64,000 bases of DNA from an uncultured Myxococcales bacterium (GCA_903842345.1 CAIMLR010000002.1:62001-126000), one strand, 5' to 3'. Shown: positions 53,706 to 63,355, counted from the first letter of the stretch. Notes: generated by a model not told the origin, from the letters alone. Translations and numbers: made by a program.

Positions 53706-54812
53706 TCAGGGCGAATCGAACGGCGTGAGGTAGACCTGCACGTCGCTCGCTTTGGCGAGGTCGCTGATCAGCTTCTGCACCTTCTGGTCACGCAGCGCCG
53801 GCACCAGATTCTTCTTCAGGTCGGCCAGGATCGCCGGATCCTCCAGGCCCTTGTGGGACGCCGGCACGTACGTGTCCAGCCGAATCACGTGCCACCCGAA
53901 CGGCGAGCGCACGGGCTCGCGGGTGATCTCGCCCGGCTTGAGCTTGAGCGTCGCCTGCGTGAACGACTCCACCATCAGCGTGTAGCCCTTTTGCTCGGCG
54001 TAGGACTTGGTCGGCTCCCAAAAGAACGACACTTCCACGACCGCCGCCTTGGCAAAGCGCGGATCTGCGCCCACGCGGCCGTGCATCTCCTGCACCGTCT
54101 GCGGCGGGTTCTCGTTCAGGTAAGCGGCCAGCGCCCGCGCCGTCGGCTCCATCTCATTGACGCACTTGACGGCCGATTCCGCCTCGCTGCATTGGCGAAA
54201 ATCGCCGGTGCAGCAGATGAGCTGGGCGTCCGTCACAGTGTAGATCTCAGGCCGATCGTAGCTGTGGCGCACCTGTTTGACCGCCCACGCGGCCTTGACG
54301 TCGTCGGGCGAAATCTGGTCGGGTCCCAGCTTCGCTTCCATCTGGTCCTGCAGCAGGCGGCCCACGAGCAGGCGCCGCAGCGGCTCCTGCAGCCAATCGC
54401 CCCAGAGCGTCTTGGCGGCCGCGTGCGCGAGGATCTCCTCGTCGACGAGCGCCTGCACGATCGCGCGGGGCGGCGTGCCGGCCGGATAGCTTGGCTGGAC
54501 GGCGTCAAAACGGCTGCGCGCAATGGCCACGCCGTCGACGCACGCGAGCACATCGGCCTCGCGCTGACCCGGCTTGCACGCGCGCGGGGCCCACGGATGG
54601 CCCGGCACCACGCCGACCGGCAGCTTGACGTCGCCGACGTAGGACGTCACCGCGGACATCGACTTGTCCTGCAAAGTTGTAGGCTTGCCCGTACAGGCCA
54701 GCAAGCCCAGGACAACGACCAGCGACAGGCTTTGACGCAGCAACAGCAAGGATCGCTCCGGGCGCGCCGGCAAAGGCCGACAGATGCGCCATAGTGCCAG
54801 CTTTTTGGCCAT
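53706..54812 (-). CDS. parvulin-type peptidyl-prolyl isomerase lipoprotein
   Basis: A 368-residue lipoprotein (lipobox LLACTG). The C-terminal domain (about 215-345) is of the PpiC/parvulin family, with KPGEITREPVRSPFGWHVIRLD as its hallmark end. An inserted Cys-rich loop (CCTGDFRQC and VKC, near residues 200-220) is unusual for parvulins. The N-terminal half is helical, like the chaperone part of SurA/PrsA. It should catalyse prolyl isomerisation and aid folding of exported proteins at the inner face of the outer membrane. GGAG lies about 9 bases before the ATG at 54812. A small membrane-protein gene lies 21 bases upstream. Confidence 0.8.
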   Translation of the reverse strand: MAKKLALWRICRPLPARPERSLLLLRQSLSLVVVLGLLACTGKPTTLQDKSMSAVTSYVGDVKLPVGVVPGHPWAPRACKPGQREADVLACVDGVAIARSRFDAVQPSYPAGTPPRAIVQALVDEEILAHAAAKTLWGDWLQEPLRRLLVGRLLQDQMEAKLGPDQISPDDVKAAWAVKQVRHSYDRPEIYTVTDAQLICCTGDFRQCSEAESAVKCVNEMEPTARALAAYLNENPPQTVQEMHGRVGADPRFAKAAVVEVSFFWEPTKSYAEQKGYTLMVESFTQATLKLKPGEITREPVRSPFGWHVIRLDTYVPASHKGLEDPAILADLKKNLVPALRDQKVQKLISDLAKASDVQVYLTPFDSP

Positions 54813-54833
54813 CGCGGCAATCTCCGGGCGCGA

Positions 54834-55010
54834 TCAGCGCGGCAGGCCGGCCAACTCCACACCCGTGCGCGCCAGCACCCACGTCAGGCCAAGCAACAGC
54901 CCGCCACCCAGGTAGTCGCGCAGCGCGATGGCGTCCAGCGCGCGGGCAAGCGGCCAGATCGCCAAAAGCGCCAACGCGATGCCGAGCCATGGAATCAACT
55001 GCTTGCCCAT
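54834..55010 (-). CDS. 58-residue membrane protein
   Basis: A short reading frame between two membrane-related genes. The ATG at 55010 has GGAG 8 bases upstream, a strong match. The peptide begins MGKQLIPWLG and is very hydrophobic with two predicted helices (about residues 6-24 and 32-50), ending GLPR. No homologue recognised. It is likely real because of the ribosome site, membrane-like composition and tight spacing (23 bases to the next start, 15 to the upstream gene's stop). Function unknown. Confidence 0.55.
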   Translation of the reverse strand: MGKQLIPWLGIALALLAIWPLARALDAIALRDYLGGGLLLGLTWVLARTGVELAGLPR

Positions 55011-55025
55011 CGGCGGGTCTCCAAG

Positions 55026-55763
55026 CTAACCGGGGCGGTGCCAGAGCCACCACAATCCGCCGAACAGCGCCAGCCACGATAGCCGTCGCCCCAGCCACAA
55101 CGGCCAACGATCGCCCAACGGACCGCTGCCGTCCAGTCCCGGCAACGCGCCGCGCATCGGGACCAGCCGCACCGCCACCCAGCAGAGCGCCGCGCCCGCC
55201 AGACGCGCCGCGCGCGCGGATTCCACCTGATCCGCCGCGACCTCGCCGACGCGCCACGCCAGCGCCAGCCACACCGGCGCGAGCAACAGCACGAGGCGAT
55301 CGGCCAGCGCCAGCTTGCCGCCTTGCCAGACGCGCGTGAGCCGACGGAGGTCCGCCTCATTCTGGCCCAGGCTATCGTGATTCCACACCGCCCGCAGCAA
55401 GCCGAGCAGCAGGATCGCCAGCCACAGCCCCTGCACCGGCCCGGAAGTGCGCGGCCCATGCAGCGCCGGACACGCCACCAGGATGGGCACCAAGCCGCCC
55501 AGCGCCGCGCCGAGCAACATCGTCGCCTCGCCGGACGGCACCGCGGCCAGCACCCCCACGGGCGACAGCAGCGCCAGCGCCATGCAGATGCGCCGATCCA
55601 GGCCTTCCTCCGGGTACAGGAACGCGAACGGCACCGCGACAACCGTCAGCCACAGCCCCGCGCTCCAGGCGAGCACCGCGCGCAGGGAAACCAGCCGCTG
55701 CCACCAAATGTGCAGAAACCAGACATGCAGAGACTTGAGGGTCTTGGCGTAGAAGCGCACCAT
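55026..55763 (-). CDS. multi-pass membrane protein of unknown function
   Basis: A 245-residue protein with about six membrane helices and few polar stretches. The N-terminus is cytoplasmic with positive charge (MVRFYAKTLKS). Aromatic residues cluster at helix ends. No conserved catalytic motif or family recognised. The ATG at 55763 has no clear ribosome site. It is followed by the 58-residue membrane protein gene and the parvulin gene, and is divergent from a small barrel gene only 45 bases away. Confidence 0.65.
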   Translation of the reverse strand: MVRFYAKTLKSLHVWFLHIWWQRLVSLRAVLAWSAGLWLTVVAVPFAFLYPEEGLDRRICMALALLSPVGVLAAVPSGEATMLLGAALGGLVPILVACPALHGPRTSGPVQGLWLAILLLGLLRAVWNHDSLGQNEADLRRLTRVWQGGKLALADRLVLLLAPVWLALAWRVGEVAADQVESARAARLAGAALCWVAVRLVPMRGALPGLDGSGPLGDRWPLWLGRRLSWLALFGGLWWLWHRPG

Positions 55764-55808
55764 CAGCGCGCGATGATAGCGAAGCCACAGCGCCACGCCA
55801 AAGTCTCG

Positions 55809-56405
55809 ATGCTGCTGCCCAGCCGGTTGCTGGTGCTGGCGGTGCTGTTTTTTGCCGCGATTCCAGCCCAAGCCCGCGACATGACGGGGAAAGGCGGCGT
55901 TGGCCTGCTGATTACGACCGAAGGCATGCCGATGGCGGTTTTCCGCTACTGGCGCACGAATCTCGCGCTGGAAGGCCTCTTTGGCTACGTTTCCACGACG
56001 CCGGTGCCCGCGCGCGTCACCCGCCCGGACTTGACGCAACTTCGCTTTTCGCTTGGCATTTTGTACCGCATCGCCGACGCGCCCAAGGCCAGCCTCGCCA
56101 TCGGGATCCGACCCTGGCTGCAGTACACGCTCGCGAGCTACGCCGTGTTCTATCGGCCCGATGTGCCGACCCCGGTGGACGACGGAAGTTGGCGTTTTGG
56201 CGCTGAAATTCCGTTGCACGGCGAGCTGTTCCTGAACGATCACTTCAGCCTGATCGGCCACGTCGGCCTGACGATCGACCTCGGCCAGCCGCTTGGCCGT
56301 TCAGACGGCGCGACGACGGCGCTCGATCAGGCCAAGGACACAAGCGTGTTGATCGGCGTCCGCGGCGGCTTTGCTGGCGGGGCCGGCTTTACCTACTACT
56401 TCTGA
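55809..56405 (+). CDS. small exported barrel-like protein
   Basis: A 198-residue exported protein. The signal peptide ends AIPAQAR. The mature part is beta-strand-rich and ends AGFTYYF with a C-terminal Phe, as outer-membrane barrels do. No family recognised. The ATG at 55809 has no clear ribosome site; an ATG 12 codons upstream at 55773 would give a longer n-region. trmL starts 9 bases after its stop. Confidence 0.65.
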   Translation: MLLPSRLLVLAVLFFAAIPAQARDMTGKGGVGLLITTEGMPMAVFRYWRTNLALEGLFGYVSTTPVPARVTRPDLTQLRFSLGILYRIADAPKASLAIGIRPWLQYTLASYAVFYRPDVPTPVDDGSWRFGAEIPLHGELFLNDHFSLIGHVGLTIDLGQPLGRSDGATTALDQAKDTSVLIGVRGGFAGGAGFTYYF

Positions 56406-56414
56406 AGCAGTTTC

Positions 56415-56870
56415 ATGCACATCGCACTCATTGAGCCGGAGATTCCCGGCAACACCGGCAGCATCGGTCGCGTCTGCGTCGGCACGGCCACGCCGCTGCA
56501 CCTTGTCGGCAAGCTCGGCTTCGCGATTGATGAAGCCGCGGTGCGGCGCGCCGGCCTGGACTACTGGCACAAAGTGCAGTTGCACCAGCACGGTGATCTG
56601 GACGCGCTGATCGCCGCGCTTCCCAACCAGCGGCTGTGGTTTTTCAGCGCCCACGGCAAGACGCGCTACGACCAGGTGCAGTACCGGTCCGACGACGTGC
56701 TGGTGTTTGGCCGCGAGAGCCGCGGGCTGCCCAAGGACGTGCTGGACCGCTACGCCGAGCACGGTGTGTTTGTGCCCACGAACGGCGAGATCCGCAGCCT
56801 CAATCTGGCCAATTGCGTGACCGCCGTGCTGTACGAGGCGCTGCGGCAACAGGATTTTGCCGGGCTCTGA
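56415..56870 (+). CDS. trmL: tRNA (cytidine(34)-2'-O)-methyltransferase
   Basis: A 151-residue SPOUT-family enzyme that 2'-O-methylates the wobble base of some tRNAs. The trefoil-knot motifs are present: EPEIPGNTGSIGR at the N-terminus, VFGRESRGLP in the middle and IRSLNLANCVTAVLYE at the C-terminus. Length matches the family. It is in tandem with the small barrel gene (9 bases apart) and convergent with the FAD-oxidase gene. Confidence 0.92.
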   Translation: MHIALIEPEIPGNTGSIGRVCVGTATPLHLVGKLGFAIDEAAVRRAGLDYWHKVQLHQHGDLDALIAALPNQRLWFFSAHGKTRYDQVQYRSDDVLVFGRESRGLPKDVLDRYAEHGVFVPTNGEIRSLNLANCVTAVLYEALRQQDFAGL

Positions 56871-56888
56871 CAACCGCGCCGCTCAGCG

Positions 56889-58202
56889 CTACGGCAGTCC
56901 CGACTTGGGCGAGACGAGCGAATCGGGGTCAAAAGCCCGGTACAGCGACGTCAGCACCACCTTGGCCGCCGGGCTCATCCGCTCGCGCACAGCCTGCCGC
57001 CACCGCGAACCGCCGGCAATCGGCAATGCGCCCGCGTCCAGCAGATGGCCCGCGTCGGCCTGGAACGGATGCGGTCCCGGCCCCACCGCCTGCAGCCGCA
57101 GCCGCACGGCGTCCGCACCCACCGCCCACGCGCGCTGAACCGGCACGTCGGTGCGCGCCGCGAGCGCGTCCGCCACATCGAGCAGCGCCGGAATGTCGGG
57201 CCAGGCCAGCTGCAGCTCCAGCACCGCGCCGTCCGGCCGCGATTCCGGCCAACCCGGCGCTTGCTGCCCCAACCGCACGCGGCGCTCCTCTTCGGCAAAC
57301 GCCGTCAGCGCCACGCCGAGCGCCGCCAACCGCGCCGTCGTCTCGCGGATCAGCACCGCCAAATCGCCTTCGTCGCGCAGGCTGGAAACCCGCACCGCCA
57401 GCGTCGCTGCGCCGCCGCTCTCCTGCAGCCGCAGCGTGTCGATCTGCCGCGCCGCCAGCAAGGCCCGGGCTGCCGACAGCACCGCCAACACCGCCGGGCG
57501 CGTCGCCGGGAATGTGCCTTGCGCCCAAGCCGACCACGGCGCGCGGTGCAGCCGGACGGTCAGCTCGCAGACCACCAGCCCGCGACCTTCATGCCCATCC
57601 AGCAAACTGAGCGGCGAGGGCAACCCGCGCGCCGCGCTGGCGGTCAGGCCAAACAGCTCCGTCGCCCCCAGCTGCAGCGTGCGACCCGCGCCCGTCACAA
57701 CGCGCGCCCCGATGATGTCCTGCAGCAGCGTCGCCTCGCCAAGGCCAATCTCACCGCAGTCGCCGCCGGCCAGCATCTGGCCCAGCGTCTCGTCCGGCCA
57801 CAGCGGCAAACCGCGCACGCACAGCCGCGCCTGGCGCGCCGCCCGATCCAGCGCCTGCACTTCCATGCCCGCGCCCACGGTCGCCAGGCGCCGGCCAATG
57901 TCGATTTCCAGCGGCCGCTGCAGCGCGGACACGTCGAGCACAATCGCGTCGGTCAGGTCCTCATCGAGCGGCTGGGGCAGGCGATGCCGCACTTCCAGCG
58001 CCACATGCCGACGCCGCGCCACCTGCACCGCGTGTTCCACGTCGAGGCTCGAAAGCGGGAGCACCAGCGCCAGCACGTCCCGGCCACAGCGCAGCCGCGC
58101 GCTCTCGCCCACGCGGACGCGCTCACGGCCAAGCTTGTCGATCAGGTCCGCTTGGACCGCCACCACTGCCATCTGGCCTATGCCACCGCGCGGTTCCAGC
58201 AT
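56889..58202 (-). CDS. FAD-linked oxidase (PCMH-type) family protein
   Basis: A 437-residue flavoprotein. The FAD-binding part is at about residues 35-200, with VLDVSALQRPLEID, RRLATVGAGMEV and LGQMLAGGDCGEIG, typical of the PCMH fold found in glycolate oxidase subunits and related enzymes. The C-terminal part is a divergent cap domain. Substrate unknown; a GlcE-like or D-lactate-type dehydrogenase is possible. Start unsure: ATG 58202 used, or the ATG at residue 11 (58172). It is 30 bases past the stop of the giant lipoprotein gene, so read-through transcription is likely. Confidence 0.75.
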   Translation of the reverse strand: MLEPRGGIGQMAVVAVQADLIDKLGRERVRVGESARLRCGRDVLALVLPLSSLDVEHAVQVARRRHVALEVRHRLPQPLDEDLTDAIVLDVSALQRPLEIDIGRRLATVGAGMEVQALDRAARQARLCVRGLPLWPDETLGQMLAGGDCGEIGLGEATLLQDIIGARVVTGAGRTLQLGATELFGLTASAARGLPSPLSLLDGHEGRGLVVCELTVRLHRAPWSAWAQGTFPATRPAVLAVLSAARALLAARQIDTLRLQESGGAATLAVRVSSLRDEGDLAVLIRETTARLAALGVALTAFAEEERRVRLGQQAPGWPESRPDGAVLELQLAWPDIPALLDVADALAARTDVPVQRAWAVGADAVRLRLQAVGPGPHPFQADAGHLLDAGALPIAGGSRWRQAVRERMSPAAKVVLTSLYRAFDPDSLVSPKSGLP

Positions 58203-58232
58203 GTCCGGCAGCGTAGTCCGACGCCGCGACTT

Positions 58233-61200
58233 TTACCAGCCAAACAGGTTGGCGTCGTCGATGAACACGCCAGCGTGGTTGTTGTTCTGGCCGTCAACCG
58301 AGTTGAAGCGGAAGCGCAGGGTGAACGTCTTGCCGGCAAAGGCGCTCAAGTCGATGGTCTGCTGAATCCACGTCTTCTGCGGCGTCTTGGTCAGGCTGAA
58401 GATCGTCGTGCCGGTGTACGGATTGAGCGGCTGCGGGCACAAGTTGGCGCCCTGGAGGAACTGGCAATTGAAGTTGTCCGTCGAGACTTCCAGCGTGGGC
58501 AAATCGACGGTCGCACCCTGGCCGGCAACGTCCTCCACGTCCGTGTAGCTCCAGAACTGCAGGGAAAGTCCCGCCGTCTGCGCCGCCGCGTTGTACGCCG
58601 TGGCGAGCGTCGCAGTGCCGTTGGCTGCCGCTTGATTGGCGCCGCAGTTGGCCGTCGTGCAGTAGTTGGTGCCGTTGTTGAAATTCAACGTGCACGAACC
58701 GGTGACGGGCGCCGGCGTCACGGGCGTCGCATCAATGGCCCATGCCACGCCGTTGCCCTGCGCCGCGCTGAACGCCCACGTCTTGTCGCTGCAATCCATG
58801 TTCCAGCTGATGACCGGCTTCAGGCAGAACGGGCTGTGCAAGCAGTCGCTGTCGGCGCAGTCGATCGCGTCGTCCTTGTCATTGTCGATGCCGTCGTTGC
58901 AGATCTCGATCAAGCACGCCGGATCAGCGGCGCACGTCAGGTCCGCGCAATCGGTCGCGCCGTTGGCGTCGTTGTCGATGCCGTCGTTGCAGACTTCCGG
59001 CGCGGTCACTTCCGCGACGTTGACGTTGTCCACGTACCAGCCCTTGCCGGTGTTGCCCTGGCCAAACGCGGTGCCGAGGTTGAACACGGCGTAGAACTTG
59101 TGGCCGCTCACCGCCGGAATCGCCACGGCGACCTTGCGCCACAGCCGCTGATTGGCGTTGGTGGTGCTCAGCTGGAATTGCGCCAACTGCGCGTTGGACG
59201 TCGCGTCGTAGAGCGTCACGGTCGGGATGTCCTGGCCGTTGCCGTCCACGTCTTCCCACGTGTCGAACTGCAGCGTCAGCACGCCAAAAGCCGTCGTGGC
59301 GTCAATGACCGGCGAGGTCGCGTTGCCGCTGGGCGTCTGGCAGCCCGGGAAGCCGCCGATGACGTCGCAGTAGTTGGTGCCGTTGTTGAAGTTGAGCGTG
59401 CACTCGTGCGACGTCTGTTCCGTCGCGGTGCCGATGACGGCGGTCTGATCGACGTTCCACACAACCGCCTTGCCCGCCGGCTTGTCCAGCGTCCAGCCCG
59501 CGCCGGCCTTCGCGCAGGTCAGCGCGTCGGAGAACACGCTGCAAGTCGATGCCGTCACGGCGCATTTGCCCACTTGGCAGCTGTTTGTCGTGCACGCCAG
59601 CGTGTCATCGCACGCCGAGCCGTTGGCCACTGCCGTGAACGTGCATTTGCCGGTCGTGGCATCGCAGGCGTCAGTCGTGCAGACGTTGTTGTCGTTGCAG
59701 ACCTGGCTGGCGCCCTTGACGCAGACGGTCGCCGCGCAGGCGTCGCCGTACGTGCACTTGTCGCCCGTATTGCACGGCAGCGTGTTGGCGACAAAGGCGC
59801 AGGCGCCGGTCGCGCTGTCGCAGGAGTCGGTCGTGCACGCGTTGGCGTCATTGCACGCCTTGGGCGTTGAGACGCTGCACGTCCCCGCGGCGCACGTATC
59901 GCCGACTGTGCAGGGATTGCCGTCGTCACACGTCGCGGTGTTGTTGGTGTGGCCGCACGCGCCGCTCTTGGCATCGCATGCGTCCGTGGTGCAAGGGTTG
60001 CTGTCATCGCACGACTTGGCCGCGCCGCCCACGCACTTGGTCAGCACGCACGCGTCGCCGGCGGTGCACGCGCTGCCGTCGTCGCACGCTGCGTTGTTGG
60101 CGGTCCAGAAGCACGTGCCGTCGCTGGTGTTGCACTGGTCGTTGGTGCACGGATTGGCGTCGTCGCAGTTGAGCGCCGCGCCTGCGCAGGTGCCGCCGCC
60201 GCACACGTCGCCGGTTGTGCACTTGCTGCCGTCGTCGCACGCGATCGCGTTGTTGGCGTGCACGCAGCCCTTGAGCGGGTCGCAGCTGTCGTCGGTGCAG
60301 AGGTTGCTGTCGTCACAGGCGACCTTGGGGTCGATCGCCACGCCAGCCTTGCACGCGCCGTTCTTGCAGACATCGCCCGCAGTGCACGCGTTGTTGTCGC
60401 TGCACGGATCGGTGTTGGCGCCCCAGAAGCAGCCCTTGACCGGATCGCAGCCGTCGGTCGTGCACGGGTTGGCGTCGCTGCAGTCCGTGGCGCTGCCTTT
60501 CTGGCAGGTGCCGGCGAGGCAGGTCGCGGCGGCTTCACAAGCCGTGGCGGAGCCGCAGGTGGTTGCATCGGCGATGGGCGTGAAGACGCAGCCCGTGCCG
60601 GGGACGCAGGAATCCTTGGTGCACGGATTGCCGTCATCGCAGCCGACATTGCCGGTGGTCTGGCACGTGCCGCCGCTGCACGTCCCGAGCTCACACGAGT
60701 TGCCCGGCGCGCAACTCACGGCGTTGTTGGTCGCGACGCAGCCAGTGGCCGGAGCGCAGGTGTCGTCCGTGCAGACGTTGTTGTCGTTGCAGACCTTCGC
60801 GGTGCCCGGCACGCAGGCGCCAGCGGCGCAGGTGTCGTTGAGCGTGCAGGCGCTGCCGTCTTCACAAGCGCCGGCCACGGGCGCGGTCAAGCAGTTGGCG
60901 TTCGCGGGATCGCAGCTGTCGGTGGTGCACACGTTGCCGTCGTCGCAGAGCTTGGCGATGCCCGCGGTGCAGACGCCCGACTTGCAGACGTCGCCCGTGG
61001 TGCACGCGCTGCCGTCTTCGCAATCGACGGCGATGTTGGCGTGTCCGCACGCGCCGGTCTTGGGATCGCACAGGTCCGCGGTGCAGACGTTGTTGTCGTC
61101 GCAGCCGTTGACGGCGCCCGCGCACTTGCTGTTGGCGCACGCGTCGTTGAGCGTGCAGAGGTCGCCGTCATCGCACGTTGCGGCGTTGGCGAGCGCCACG

Positions 61201-62234
61201 CAGCCTGATGCCGCTTCGCACGCATCGTCCGTGCACGGGTTGGCGTCGTCGCAGACCACGAGCGCCCCGGGCGTGCACGTGCCGGCCGCGCAGACGTCGC
61301 CGGAAGTGCAGGCATTGTTGTCCTGACAAGCGCCGCTGTTGGCGGTGTTGCTGCAGGTGCCATCGGCGATGCTGCACAGGTCGTCCGTGCACAGGTTGGC
61401 GTCGTCACACGTCTTCAGCGCGCCGGACTTGCAGGTCGAATCGGCGCACACGTCGCCTTCCGTGCACGCGTTGCTGTCATCGCAGGTCACGGTGTTGGCG
61501 GCGTGCTGGCACTTCTTGCTGCCGTCGCACGTGTCGTCCGTGCAGATGTTGCCGTCGTTGCAGTCGCCGTCCACTTGGCAGTCGCAGACGTTGCCGCCGC
61601 CCACGCAAACGCCCGCGGCGCACGTGTCGCTGCCGGTGCAGGTGTTGCCGTCCTCACACGCGCTGCCATCGGCCGCGGGCGCGAGCGCGCACTGGCCCTC
61701 CACGCATTGCCAGGCCTGGCACGTCGTCACATCGCCGGCGCAATCGAGCGCGGTCGTGCAGCCCACCGGACCCACATCAGCGGTCGTCGTCGCATCGTCA
61801 GCCGGCGGCACATCTTCGCCACCCGCGGCATCCGTGTCCGCCATCGCGTCATCGCCGGGCGTCGTGTCCGCCGTGTCGCCCGTCGCGGTCGCATCGCCGG
61901 GCGCAGTGACATCGGTCCCCGCGTCGGGCAGGAGTGCATCGGGCTCGACTGTGTCGGCATCCGGACCCGGCGGCACATCGGCGTCAGTCGTGGCGTCGGC
62001 AGCATCTGAACCGATCGCGTCCGGAACGTCCTTGTCGATCGAATCGGGCTTGATCGGCGCGTCCTGATCCGTCGCGGCGTCCGCAGCAATGACCGCGTCC
62101 TGATCGGTGCCTGCGGCATCCTGGCTTTCAAGACCGAGCACCGCGACGTCGTCGCCGCAACCGGCAAGACCGAGCATCGCCGTCAGCGCAACGGAAAAAG
62201 ACACGATGGAAGACCAGCGACGACGAATAATCAT
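58233..62234 (-). CDS. giant lipoprotein with 27 alternating four-cysteine modules
   Basis: A 1333-residue lipoprotein (lipobox LAGC). AAGGA lies 6 bases before the ATG at 62234. Parts in order: an Asp/Ala/Thr-rich linker (about residues 27-150); 27 modules of about 25 residues (about 191-900) that alternate between a CDDxNxCTxDxCDP type and a CxDGxxCTxGDxCxxGxC type; then two copies of a beta-rich domain, each carrying [12 protein letters not shown], separated by two CNDGIDND repeats (possible Ca-binding). It ends in a Phe-Gly-Trp tail. It should be a long disulfide-braced stalk presenting two binding domains at the surface; function unknown. The related but shorter arrays are in the genes at 1-668 and 905-2737. 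Confidence 0.9.
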   Translation of the reverse strand: MIIRRRWSSIVSFSVALTAMLGLAGCGDDVAVLGLESQDAAGTDQDAVIAADAATDQDAPIKPDSIDKDVPDAIGSDAADATTDADVPPGPDADTVEPDALLPDAGTDVTAPGDATATGDTADTTPGDDAMADTDAAGGEDVPPADDATTTADVGPVGCTTALDCAGDVTTCQAWQCVEGQCALAPAADGSACEDGNTCTGSDTCAAGVCVGGGNVCDCQVDGDCNDGNICTDDTCDGSKKCQHAANTVTCDDSNACTEGDVCADSTCKSGALKTCDDANLCTDDLCSIADGTCSNTANSGACQDNNACTSGDVCAAGTCTPGALVVCDDANPCTDDACEAASGCVALANAATCDDGDLCTLNDACANSKCAGAVNGCDDNNVCTADLCDPKTGACGHANIAVDCEDGSACTTGDVCKSGVCTAGIAKLCDDGNVCTTDSCDPANANCLTAPVAGACEDGSACTLNDTCAAGACVPGTAKVCNDNNVCTDDTCAPATGCVATNNAVSCAPGNSCELGTCSGGTCQTTGNVGCDDGNPCTKDSCVPGTGCVFTPIADATTCGSATACEAAATCLAGTCQKGSATDCSDANPCTTDGCDPVKGCFWGANTDPCSDNNACTAGDVCKNGACKAGVAIDPKVACDDSNLCTDDSCDPLKGCVHANNAIACDDGSKCTTGDVCGGGTCAGAALNCDDANPCTNDQCNTSDGTCFWTANNAACDDGSACTAGDACVLTKCVGGAAKSCDDSNPCTTDACDAKSGACGHTNNTATCDDGNPCTVGDTCAAGTCSVSTPKACNDANACTTDSCDSATGACAFVANTLPCNTGDKCTYGDACAATVCVKGASQVCNDNNVCTTDACDATTGKCTFTAVANGSACDDTLACTTNSCQVGKCAVTASTCSVFSDALTCAKAGAGWTLDKPAGKAVVWNVDQTAVIGTATEQTSHECTLNFNNGTNYCDVIGGFPGCQTPSGNATSPVIDATTAFGVLTLQFDTWEDVDGNGQDIPTVTLYDATSNAQLAQFQLSTTNANQRLWRKVAVAIPAVSGHKFYAVFNLGTAFGQGNTGKGWYVDNVNVAEVTAPEVCNDGIDNDANGATDCADLTCAADPACLIEICNDGIDNDKDDAIDCADSDCLHSPFCLKPVISWNMDCSDKTWAFSAAQGNGVAWAIDATPVTPAPVTGSCTLNFNNGTNYCTTANCGANQAAANGTATLATAYNAAAQTAGLSLQFWSYTDVEDVAGQGATVDLPTLEVSTDNFNCQFLQGANLCPQPLNPYTGTTIFSLTKTPQKTWIQQTIDLSAFAGKTFTLRFRFNSVDGQNNNHAGVFIDDANLFGW
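59535..61660. repeat. 27-module Cys array (coding)
   Basis: Inside the preceding gene, about 75-bp units encode modules with four Cys each. Two module types alternate strictly over nearly the whole array. The pairs (about 50 residues) show the array grew by duplication of a two-module unit. This DNA repeat is not CRISPR because it is in frame and continuous. Confidence 0.85.
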
Positions 62235-62253
62235 TTGATTTCCTTAGTAAACC

Positions 62254-62281
62254 GCACTATTTCCCGAACCCGCACGGGCAA
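62254..62281 (-). promoter_or_regulatory. candidate promoter for the giant lipoprotein gene
   Basis: On the minus strand TTGCCC (62276-62281) and TAGTGC (62254-62259) are 16 bases apart, 20 bases before the ATG. The -10 is weak, but the -35 is the same as in front of the two other Cys-module genes. Confidence 0.35.
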
Positions 62282-62350
62282 CCGCAAATACCGGAATAAT
62301 CGTTGATTCTGGCGTGATTTGGCCCGCGACGCAAGGGAATGGGGCAAGGG

Positions 62351-63355
62351 TCAAGGCGCGTAGAGCAACAGCAGCGCGGTCTGGCAGACATTGGCCAGGG
62401 CGTGATGCGCGGCGGGGGCAAAAACCCCACGACTGCGCTCGGCCAGCCAGGCAAAAAGCAGGCCGGGGAAGAAGACGAGGAGCCGCTGCGGCGCGGGCAC
62501 GAGCACCAAATGGATCAGCGCAAACAGCGCCGCGGAGAGAATGTGGGGCCAGCCAAACGGCACGCCGAGCAGGCGGCGGCGCACGGGAAAGCACGCGCGG
62601 AGGCGGCCGAGCACGTAGCCGCGAAAGAACATCTCCTCGGGCAGCGCAACGACGATCAGTTGGCTGAACAGCCACGGCAGCAGCCAGCCGAGCCCCGGCG
62701 CCGCGTGGATGGGATTGTCGAGCGCCTCGCCTGTCGCGGCGGCCATCACCGCGCCGTCCGGCAGCGGCTGACCGCGCGCGTCGCGCACCTGCAAGTCGCG
62801 CGCGGCGATCGGCGCAAGCAGGAGGCGGCCTCCCGGCGGCAGCGTGCGCGGCGCACACAGCGGCTGTTCGCTGCACGCGGGCTGCACGAGCACGGCCAGG
62901 CGCATGTGGTTTTCCACAGCCAGACCGCGGCGATCGTCCAGCAGCACGATGTGATCGGCGGCGGACGCACCGCGGCCCTGAAAGGCAATGCCCGCGCTTT
63001 CAAGCGCCGCGACGCCCAGCCGGCGATGGTGCAGGACGCGAACCTGCAGGACGTCCAGCGCGAGGGCGAAGAGCGGCAAGACGACGAGGCTCACGAGCAC
63101 GCCCTGGGCCAAACCGCGCCACAGCGGCGCGCGGTCGATGCCCAGTGGATCGGCCAGCGCCGGCAAGCCGCGGCGGACGCCTGAGCGCAGCACCAGGAGC
63201 GGCACCGCGACGAACGTCACCGCAGACAACAGCCCGGCGAGCGGCGCCAGCCACGCAACCGCCAGGGCGGCGCGATCAATCAGCCACAGCGCCGCCGCGG
63301 CGAGCAGCATCGCCACGGCGATTTCCGCCAAAACTGTGCGTGGGTGTGGATTCAC
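62351..63355 (-). CDS. CPBP-family intramembrane metalloprotease
   Basis: A 334-residue membrane protein with about eight helices. The active-site motifs of the CPBP (CAAX-protease/bacteriocin-processing) family are at the C-terminal side: PEEMFFRGYV, ALFALIHLV and HHALANVCQTAL. Residues about 120-220 form a long hydrophilic insertion with Cys residues (CSEQPLC) between helices; this is unusual. Members cleave peptides within the membrane; target unknown. Start GTG at 63355 overlaps the stop of the preceding gene (GTGA). It lies upstream of the giant lipoprotein gene with 116 bases between. Confidence 0.8.
   Translation of the reverse strand: MNPHPRTVLAEIAVAMLLAAAALWLIDRAALAVAWLAPLAGLLSAVTFVAVPLLVLRSGVRRGLPALADPLGIDRAPLWRGLAQGVLVSLVVLPLFALALDVLQVRVLHHRRLGVAALESAGIAFQGRGASAADHIVLLDDRRGLAVENHMRLAVLVQPACSEQPLCAPRTLPPGGRLLLAPIAARDLQVRDARGQPLPDGAVMAAATGEALDNPIHAAPGLGWLLPWLFSQLIVVALPEEMFFRGYVLGRLRACFPVRRRLLGVPFGWPHILSAALFALIHLVLVPAPQRLLVFFPGLLFAWLAERSRGVFAPAAHHALANVCQTALLLLYAP

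Noticed and set aside
57045-59870. A 941-codon plus-strand frame across the FAD-oxidase and lipoprotein region
   Set aside because: It is antisense to two real genes; the translation is Arg/Ala/Val-rich with no domain, no ribosome site and no plausible start. High-GC codon bias keeps such frames open.
59470-61326. Another plus-strand frame opposite the Cys-module array
   Set aside because: Its repetitive Ser/His/Val/Pro pattern is the mirror of the Cys modules.
59535-61660. CRISPR-like regular repeats
   Set aside because: Repeats are in-frame, contiguous, about 75 bp, without unique spacers; they encode protein modules.
62351-63355. MYXO-CTERM-type sorting tags on the large surface proteins
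   Set aside because: None of the large proteins in the window ends with a Cys-containing short tag followed by a transmembrane helix and an Arg cluster; all carry lipoboxes instead.
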